Source: an uncultured Bacteroidales bacterium
GTDB lineage: Bacteria; Bacteroidota; Bacteroidia; Bacteroidales; Paludibacteraceae
NCBI GenBank assembly: GCA_903912795.1
Contig: CAIWIS010000804.1
Coordinates: forward strand, 1 to 6,670
Direction of reading: 5' to 3'
DNA length: 6,670 nt
Position 1 is the stretch's first letter; every line of letters starts with the position of its first letter. Both the position numbers and the translations under genes were made by a program. The notes beneath the pieces are model-generated. The model saw only the letters and a program-made list of their open reading frames with translations, ran no database searches and was not told where the DNA came from. Positions 1 through 4,977 of the stretch are shown here, in pieces.

Positions 1-75
1 AAATTATATTTTAGGACAAAGGTAAAAGTGACCGCTGAATTTGGACTTAAAAAATACTTAATTTGTGCACTTTTT
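1..75 (-). repeat. 75-bp promoter-block repeat, copy 1
   Basis: This stretch matches 4818-4892 in the same orientation at 73 of 75 positions; the mismatches are at 37 (g versus t in the other copy) and 68 (c versus t). Similarity stops at 76. The left limit is unknown because the window begins inside the repeat. The copy contains a complete minus-strand promoter and operator (see the entry at 17-61). In copy 2 the driven start codon lies 30 bases to the left of the equivalent of base 1. By analogy, copy 1 should drive a leftward gene starting about 30 bases outside the window. It carries no insertion-sequence features, so it looks like a duplicated regulatory region rather than a mobile element. 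Confidence 0.9.
17..61 (-). promoter_or_regulatory. Leftward promoter with triple 11-bp-spaced operator (copy 1)
   Basis: Read on the minus strand, TACCTTTG (24 to 17) fits the Bacteroidota -7 consensus TAnnTTTG. Upstream of it are hexamers TTCAGC (39-34), TTAAGT (50-45) and TTAAGT (61-56), spaced exactly 11 bp apart. No TTTG-like -33 element sits at the expected distance, so the promoter probably needs an activator bound at the boxes. The proximal box has one base changed relative to copy 2 (TTCAGC versus TTAAGC). The target gene is beyond the left edge. The -7 call rests on a known consensus; the operator is inferred from its recurrence at three promoters. Confidence 0.65.
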
Positions 76-146
76 TAGGTTTAATTTTTTCGATTTGAGC
101 TTCAACTTGTTTATTGTTTATCAGAAGCTTTTTTTTCTAACTTTCA

Positions 147-1910
147 TCAGTTGGCTACTATAAATCTTGTAGCACTATATCCTGCAATTACTAAAAAATA
201 CAACCCTGAGTTTAATCCGTTTATGCTAATTGAATTATTTTGGCATTTGCCATCTGCTACTTGTCGTCCCGTACTATCAAAAATCTGATACGAAAACGAG
301 TTGTTTAAACTGTTTTTGATGCATAAAACGTTCTTTGCCGGTTGAGGATAAATGATTAATTTTTGTTCATCGCTTTTAATTTCATCGATGGCTGTTGTAC
401 AGTTTGCAGCAAGTTTTATTTCGCCCATTGGCACAGCACTTAATCCGGGATGCCTCATAAATACGTTTTTAGTGCCGCTAAAACCATTAATTGTAAAGGT
501 GCCCACATTGTCGGGCGTGGAATATGGATAGGTAATTCCTCCATCCAAGCTAATTTCGAGTGTTGTCTGTCCGGCAAAATCAGGAAAAATAAAATCAACG
601 CCACAGTTTTCGTTATATCGAATGGTCATAATGCCTTGAGCAGGAGTTCCCAAGCTCGAAGAGTTTGGTTGGTTTTTCCGGAGTATTTCAGCCGTTTTCC
701 CTGCACATCGAAGGTACCAATCGCTAGGCAATGGCGTTCCATCGGCATTCAAATTTAGCCAATACCTTTCGACTGGAGCTTGCAAAGCATTCTCAGAAGT
801 CTTAAACATAACCGTACCTTCATCCATTTCGTCGAACATGGCAATATAAATCGATTTTGCGCCTTTAATCAAAGCCCCGTAGGATTGTAACCAATAAAAA
901 CTACCGCCGGCTCTTGGTATTTGGTTTTGAGGTGTGGTCTGTCCTTTTAAATTGTACCACGAAAATCCGGGGAAAACAACCGGAACATACAAAATGCCTC
1001 TACTGTTACACCAGCTCATTCCGGGAGTTATTTGATTGGTTGCATACGAATTGTAGCCACTCTGATTTGAATATCGCCCTACACTCCACGGACTTATAAC
1101 TTCCACTTTTGCAAACGCATCCAACCAATCTTGTGTTTTACTAAACCAATTATCATTCACGCCCAGTTTTATGGAAGCACGGTATTTTACTATCGGATTA
1201 TTATGAAACCATTCAATTAAATCCTCCAACTCTGCACACGTTGCAGCACTACGTACCGTATATCCCCATAGAGACACCAATGGCAATCCATTGTGATTTA
1301 AATAGGATGAATTATTGGTAATTTTTAGGTCATCAACAAGATGCATCCAATCTAGTTTGAGATTGGCAACATAATTGGTACTACCGAGGCCATCGTACAT
1401 GATGGAAAAGACCCTGCCATACTTTTCGCATCCTTCCTTTACACCCGCCGTAACCTGATCGCGATAACCCATGACCGCCTTGTCACCATATTCACTTATA
1501 AATCGCTGTAAGAATACGCCATCGGTGTTGTAATCTCTCACCCATTTTATATGGCGCATCACAGTGGCTTTGTTTGCTGAAGCAAAAACTGGAGCCATTT
1601 CTCCTGTTGGCAAGGTGTAAGCAGTAGTATATTTCTCAGTCGAACCATACTCTCTCAAATCAGGATACATTTCAACGGCTAGGCCTCCAGTTGTAGTTGA
1701 TAGAGTTCCCCAATGCCACCACAACCGACGAGGGCTCGGACAGTCGGGATGTGAAAACCAACCCTGATAGCCAAACATGACTTTTCCTTCTAAGCTGGAA
1801 TTATCGACTACCGGCACATTCAGTGTTTGAGCAGAAAGTTGACCATTGAAAGTTGAGAAAGTTTGCAAAAGAAACAAACTGAGAAAGATATATAAAAATC
1901 TGTTTTTCAT
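147..1910 (-). CDS. Secreted GH99-like (GH71/99-type) glycoside hydrolase with T9SS sorting domain
   Basis: A 587-residue secreted protein that probably cleaves glycosidic bonds at the cell surface. A signal peptide covers residues 1 to about 27 (cleavage near LSA|QT). The catalytic region, about 35-410, resembles the GH99/GH71-like (beta/alpha)8 proteins often annotated as xylosidase/arabinosidase: FGYQGWF at 46-52, TDGVFLQRF at 129-137, MYDGLG at 171-176 and FDEMDEGT at 359-366. In that last motif E361 and E364 stand three apart before G-T, as in the E-W-x-E-G-T signature of GH99 endo-alpha-mannosidases, which makes them candidate catalytic residues. A small beta-rich linker domain follows (about 420-500), then a type A T9SS sorting domain from 517 (LIIYPQPAKN, ending RFIVAN). 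The start lies 27 bases after the stop of the phosphoesterase gene, so the two are almost certainly co-transcribed. Substrate specificity cannot be read from the sequence, and GH99 membership proper is less certain than the fold. Confidence 0.82.
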   Translation of the reverse strand: MKNRFLYIFLSLFLLQTFSTFNGQLSAQTLNVPVVDNSSLEGKVMFGYQGWFSHPDCPSPRRLWWHWGTLSTTTGGLAVEMYPDLREYGSTEKYTTAYTLPTGEMAPVFASANKATVMRHIKWVRDYNTDGVFLQRFISEYGDKAVMGYRDQVTAGVKEGCEKYGRVFSIMYDGLGSTNYVANLKLDWMHLVDDLKITNNSSYLNHNGLPLVSLWGYTVRSAATCAELEDLIEWFHNNPIVKYRASIKLGVNDNWFSKTQDWLDAFAKVEVISPWSVGRYSNQSGYNSYATNQITPGMSWCNSRGILYVPVVFPGFSWYNLKGQTTPQNQIPRAGGSFYWLQSYGALIKGAKSIYIAMFDEMDEGTVMFKTSENALQAPVERYWLNLNADGTPLPSDWYLRCAGKTAEILRKNQPNSSSLGTPAQGIMTIRYNENCGVDFIFPDFAGQTTLEISLDGGITYPYSTPDNVGTFTINGFSGTKNVFMRHPGLSAVPMGEIKLAANCTTAIDEIKSDEQKLIIYPQPAKNVLCIKNSLNNSFSYQIFDSTGRQVADGKCQNNSISINGLNSGLYFLVIAGYSATRFIVAN

Positions 1911-1937
1911 GGTAAGGTTTTTTTTTAATACTCACTC

Positions 1938-3761
1938 TTAACTCTTGATAAATCGTACTGGTTTTTTGGCACTTTCAATAAGAAAATAGATACCCGGCTC
2001 TAATTCGCTGACATCTATCGAACCAAATGTTCTTTCATTTCGTACAATACTCCCTGCAATATTCCGAATGGTTATTTCAGTAATTTTATCAAGTCCTTTA
2101 ATTTGTATCCTATCTTTCACAGGATTTGGATACAAAACCAGTTTAGAAGTGGTTGAAATTTCTGAAACAGCGCTTGGTATAGTAGCACCTCCTTCTATCT
2201 CAAGAGCATCTATCTTACTAATAATACTCCCTGATTTTATATTGTACATTCTGAACCAATTGATTTTACTTAAATCGGGTGTTCCTCCAATTATACCTGC
2301 TTTGTTAACATTCAAGATAATATAATTCCAACCGCTCACTAATCCTTTCAGCGTCCAATTGAATTCAAAGAGGTCAGGAGCGCCACCGCTTCCTAACTCA
2401 ACCTGGTTGCTTGTACCAAGAAGTGAAGCGTTAGATACATAGTACCAAAATTTCAAAACGGCATTTGCCACAGTTGCATTGGAATTGTAAGGTATTGTAA
2501 ATACTTTTTTGAACTCATCAGTACCACTTCCAGTAAATTCCAAACAGCCGGTTCCTTGCTTCTTGTCCGCAGCATTAAGTGTTAATGAAACCGATGAACT
2601 CCAGCCGTTCGAGGCATCACAATCATCCAAATATAAATAATTAGCTGATACTGGAATGTAAGTTGCGGTAACAGCGGTGGAAGTTGCAAGCATTGTGATA
2701 TTCGTTTTTGGGTTATAAATATTTTCAATAACAGCTGCTCCAGAGTTAACAATCCATTTATCAAATACTTGTCCCGAAGGTGCCGTATTTGCAATGATTG
2801 GCACCACTGCACCAGCAGGAAAACTGCTACTTCCCATGCCACCGTTGACTGTTAGTGGGTAGGTAGTCAGATTGTCAATAAATTTCAATCCTATCCAACT
2901 CCAGGCAGAAGATGCACTGTAAAAAGTTGCACCAGGCGTATCTTTTCTTGTTCTGTATTTTGCCGAATAACTCCAGAAATTTGCCGTTCCAATAAATGTA
3001 TCGAACTCAGCGATACCCATATATGTACTCTCCCCCGCACCGCCTGTCTGATAATCAGTACAAACTACATACACTTTGTTACCATTGTCGCCTGTTAATT
3101 CTAATCTATTTGAATTAACATGTCCGCAGAACATGAACAGTATATTTGAATACTTTTTCATTCTATTCCAGATAATAGTTCCCTGTGTGGATAATATACC
3201 ACTTGTACTTATGTCGTGCGAAAGAATGATTACTTTCCTATCGGGATTGGCTGTAATTAAGTCTTCAGCCCAAGTCAGCGCATCATTAGTAGGAGCATTT
3301 CGCAGCGATACTACCAACCATTTAACATCAGTGTTGTCAAATTTCCAAGCGCTATTGGTAAATCTGTCGAAATTGCTTAGAAATGCCGGATTTGTGTTGT
3401 AATGGCTTAATGGGAAATATTGATTGAATTGATTAGCGTTTGCATCGTTTATCAAATCGTTATTCCCAACAGTCATTACATAATTAACGACATTGTCCAT
3501 TTTATACATAGCATTCTGAGCTACCGGCCAGTTTGTCGCTTTACTATTCTCTGTAAGGTCACCCATGTGGAGTACGAATGCAATTCCCTGACTGGCAGTA
3601 TTGTCCACAATCCATTGTGTCATAACGGAATAATCTGCCGGAGCCAAATCAGACACTTTTTGCGTATCGCCTATCAATACGATTTTCATCTTTGCGGCAT
3701 TAGCCACGGATGAAAATAAAACCAATCCAAAAATCAATAAAAGTAACGTTACTTTTTTCAT
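1938..3761 (-). CDS. Secreted metallophosphoesterase with beta-rich accessory domains and T9SS sorting domain
   Basis: A 607-residue multidomain surface protein. A signal peptide (1 to about 22, ANA|AK) is followed by a calcineurin-like metallophosphoesterase domain (about 24-275). Its metal-site motifs are visible in order: D32-T-Q34, G67-D68, G99-N100-N101-D102, S181-H182 and G213-H214-V215-N216. The family standard is D-x-H/Q, GD, GNH(D/E), H and GHxH, so two usual histidines are asparagine here (N101 and N216). Residues about 300-370 look like a divergent InlB-type bacterial repeat (LTVNGG, FDKWIV, TATYIP). Residues about 374-523 form a jelly-roll, carbohydrate-binding-like domain (YLYLDDCDASNGW, FWYYVS). 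The T9SS domain starts at 540 (LVLYPNPVKD, ending VRFIKS). It is the first gene of an operon with the GH99-like hydrolase. Hydrolysis of a phosphodiester or phosphomonoester is inferred; substrate and even activity are uncertain given the two substitutions. Confidence 0.87.
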   Translation of the reverse strand: MKKVTLLLLIFGLVLFSSVANAAKMKIVLIGDTQKVSDLAPADYSVMTQWIVDNTASQGIAFVLHMGDLTENSKATNWPVAQNAMYKMDNVVNYVMTVGNNDLINDANANQFNQYFPLSHYNTNPAFLSNFDRFTNSAWKFDNTDVKWLVVSLRNAPTNDALTWAEDLITANPDRKVIILSHDISTSGILSTQGTIIWNRMKKYSNILFMFCGHVNSNRLELTGDNGNKVYVVCTDYQTGGAGESTYMGIAEFDTFIGTANFWSYSAKYRTRKDTPGATFYSASSAWSWIGLKFIDNLTTYPLTVNGGMGSSSFPAGAVVPIIANTAPSGQVFDKWIVNSGAAVIENIYNPKTNITMLATSTAVTATYIPVSANYLYLDDCDASNGWSSSVSLTLNAADKKQGTGCLEFTGSGTDEFKKVFTIPYNSNATVANAVLKFWYYVSNASLLGTSNQVELGSGGAPDLFEFNWTLKGLVSGWNYIILNVNKAGIIGGTPDLSKINWFRMYNIKSGSIISKIDALEIEGGATIPSAVSEISTTSKLVLYPNPVKDRIQIKGLDKITEITIRNIAGSIVRNERTFGSIDVSELEPGIYFLIESAKKPVRFIKS

Positions 3762-3810
3762 TCTTAATTCTTTATAAAGTGAGTTTCAACTGACAAATTG
3801 AATTAGGGAA

Positions 3811-3855
3811 CAAATATATGTTCTTACTATTATTTATTTCTTAATAAATACTTAA
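3811..3855 (-). promoter_or_regulatory. Promoter and operator of the phosphoesterase-GH99 operon
   Basis: On the minus strand TATATTTG (3818 to 3811) fits the TAnnTTTG -7 element. Transcription would start near 3804, giving a leader of about 40 bases before the ATG at 3761. Boxes TTAAGA (3844-3839) and TTAAGT (3855-3850) are 11 bp apart and sit at exactly the distances from the -7 element seen for boxes 2 and 3 of the 75-bp repeat. The plus-strand segment 3840-3857 matches 4863-4880 at 17 of 18 bases. The position of the proximal box (3833-3828, ATAATA) is degenerate. No -33 TTTG is present. The -7 element is also framed by GAACA (3808-3812) and TGTTC (3819-3823). Confidence 0.62.
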
Positions 3856-3908
3856 TTCATGACCCAAATTCAATTATACCCAATTAGAATTGCTTATTAA
3901 AACAAAAG

Positions 3909-3948
3909 AAGGTGCAATAATCGAAAAAACTTTTAATTATTGCACCTT
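3909..3948 (-). terminator. Intrinsic terminator after the small secreted protein gene
   Basis: A perfect 13-bp inverted repeat pairs 3909-3921 (AAGGTGCAATAAT) with 3936-3948 (ATTATTGCACCTT) around a 14-base loop. On the minus strand the stem is followed by a U-rich run (CTTTTGTTTT, below 3909). It starts 24 bases past the stop of the gene ending at 3973 and lies upstream of the next promoter, which fits a Rho-independent terminator isolating the two units. The stem core GATTATTGC is shared with the hairpin at 4896-4945. Confidence 0.82.
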
Positions 3949-3972
3949 TAGTTAATAAAAATACAAGCTATT

Positions 3973-4788
3973 TTACAATTTCACTTTGTATGCATTTTCT
4001 CCAACTTTTACGATATAAATAGCATTAACCGGTAGAGCAATTGCTAGAGCAGATCTCATTGAATTAACTTGAGTTAATTTCAATCCTGTTAAACTATAAA
4101 CTGTTGCTGATTGTCCATTTGCACCATCAATATTGATTTTGCCTTTCGAGGAAAAAACCTTAACCGCATCTGCATTGTTTTGACCAAATCCTGCAGGTGC
4201 ATTGGTATCATCGATACTTATATTATCAAAAAGTAATCGTGAAGTACCTACTGTAGCAGCTGTTACCCGAACTCTAACTTGAAGCGCAGCAACTCCACGT
4301 GCATCAGCAGGTAACTCTGTAATTGTAAAACCATCAGACACAAAATTACTTGCAGCAGCAGAATTAGTAACCATTATTAAAGAAGCACCAACTTGTGTCC
4401 ATGAACTTCCAGCGTTAATACTATATTCTAATACAACTGTAGTATTTGAAGGCGAATTTGAGCCCACTGCCCATGTAACATATACATGCGATAAGCCAAC
4501 GGTTGAAATTCCACTAATGGTTGCAGTATTATCAACCACAGCATTATCAAAACGAACATATCCACCAGAACTCGGATTAGCCCAATTCTTTGAAGGCGTT
4601 AAAATGGCAGTCGCTTTCTGTGTACCAAGATCAGCTGCAAGGGGATCCATTGTTGAATTATGCGCTGAACCACTTCCAGTCCATAAACTAAAATCCCATC
4701 CTGCTAGTTGTGTTGCCGAAACTGAATTAAAACTCGAGAAAATTAAAGCTAGTGCCAATAAGGCATTCATTAAGTACTTTGAGTTCAT
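3973..4788 (-). CDS. Small secreted beta-sandwich protein with T9SS-like C-terminal domain, function unknown
   Basis: A 271-residue protein with no enzyme motif that I recognise. A signal peptide covers 1 to about 25 (VSA|TQ). The body, about 27-195, is rich in Ser, Thr, Asn and Ala with alternating hydrophobic strands, opening with LAGWDFSLW and closing with RLLFDNISIDD (184-194). That closing motif is typical of jelly-roll 'choice-of-anchor' or carbohydrate-binding-like domains in surface proteins. The last ~62 residues (from 210: KVFSSKGKINI, VYSLTGLKL, IYIVKVGENAYKVKL) resemble the YPNP-less C-terminal beta domains of Bacteroidales surface proteins. They are probably a divergent T9SS-type sorting or anchoring domain. 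The gene is monocistronic: its own promoter is in the 75-bp repeat just upstream, and a hairpin terminator lies 24 bases downstream. The leader is about 39 bases, A/T-rich, with no Shine-Dalgarno. A binding or structural role at the surface is possible but unproven. Confidence 0.85.
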   Translation of the reverse strand: MNSKYLMNALLALALIFSSFNSVSATQLAGWDFSLWTGSGSAHNSTMDPLAADLGTQKATAILTPSKNWANPSSGGYVRFDNAVVDNTATISGISTVGLSHVYVTWAVGSNSPSNTTVVLEYSINAGSSWTQVGASLIMVTNSAAASNFVSDGFTITELPADARGVAALQVRVRVTAATVGTSRLLFDNISIDDTNAPAGFGQNNADAVKVFSSKGKINIDGANGQSATVYSLTGLKLTQVNSMRSALAIALPVNAIYIVKVGENAYKVKL

Positions 4789-4817
4789 ACTGATTTTTCT
4801 TATTAAATTGATGATTA

Positions 4818-4892
4818 AAATTATATTTTAGGACAAAGGTAAAAGTGACCGCTTAATTTGGACTTAAAAAATACTTAATTTGTGTACTTTTT
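4818..4892 (-). repeat. 75-bp promoter-block repeat, copy 2
   Basis: This is a direct repeat of 1-75 with a fixed offset of 4,817 bases and two mismatches (4854 and 4885). It begins 30 bases upstream of the start codon of the gene at 3973-4788 and spans its presumed leader start, -7 element and three operator boxes. It ends three bases before the hairpin at 4896-4945. The repeat therefore covers a promoter region with sharp edges, as expected for a regulatory region copied along with a gene or kept identical by recombination. Confidence 0.93.
4834..4878 (-). promoter_or_regulatory. Promoter with three phased TTAAG boxes for the small secreted protein gene
   Basis: On the minus strand the -7 element is TACCTTTG (4841 to 4834), fitting TAnnTTTG; transcription should begin near 4827. 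Upstream stand TTAAGC (4856-4851), TTAAGT (4867-4862) and TTAAGT (4878-4873), exactly 11 bp apart. The nearest full box ends about 9-10 bp from the -7 element. There is no TTTG at the -33 position. Tandem 11-bp repeats next to the -10-like element are the arrangement used by OmpR/PhoB-type activators (E. coli Pho box; B. subtilis PhoP TTAACA repeats). Assignment to that family is inference from spacing only. Confidence 0.68.
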
Positions 4893-4895
4893 GAA

Positions 4896-4945
4896 ATTAA
4901 AATGGGCAATAATCAAGGTTTTGTCTGATTATTGTCCATTTTAAT
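4896..4945 (-). terminator. Long hairpin terminator after the sulfatase gene
   Basis: A 20-bp inverted repeat pairs 4896-4915 with 4926-4945 around a 10-base loop. Its single imperfection is at 4906/4935, a G·U pair in plus-strand RNA and an A·C mismatch in minus-strand RNA. It lies 33 bases beyond the sulfatase stop and just before the promoter block of the next gene. The 3' arm in minus-strand RNA ends in ATTTTAATTTC, so part of the U-rich segment lies inside the stem rather than after it. The tract is weaker than a textbook terminator, but size and position favour that role, possibly in both directions. Confidence 0.68.
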
Positions 4946-4977
4946 GAGTTATATGAATTATTTATTACTAACGAGCA

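Noticed and set aside
98..129. Inverted repeat AGCTTC (98-103) / GAAGCT (124-129) just past the stop of the GH99-like gene, as an operon terminator
   Set aside because: The stem is only 6 bp with a 20-base loop, and on the minus strand it is followed by an A-rich stretch instead of a U-tract. The T-run next to it would suit plus-strand transcription, for which there is no gene. The operon's terminator remains unidentified.
2582..2842. Minus-strand open frame overlapping the phosphoesterase gene in another frame, as a sign of frameshift or separate gene
   Set aside because: The main frame continues uninterrupted through this region with sensible domain boundaries, so this is a shadow frame.
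3076..3713. Plus-strand open frames inside the phosphoesterase gene (3076-3402, 3420-3713)
   Set aside because: They lie antisense to a gene with clear domain motifs, contain no recognisable domains, and have no promoter or leader of their own. The same applies to the other plus-strand frames across the window.
1..4892. The 75-bp direct repeats as ends of a transposon or integrated element
   Set aside because: There is no transposase, integrase, terminal inverted repeat or target-site duplication. The repeat content is a functional promoter, which explains the conservation better.
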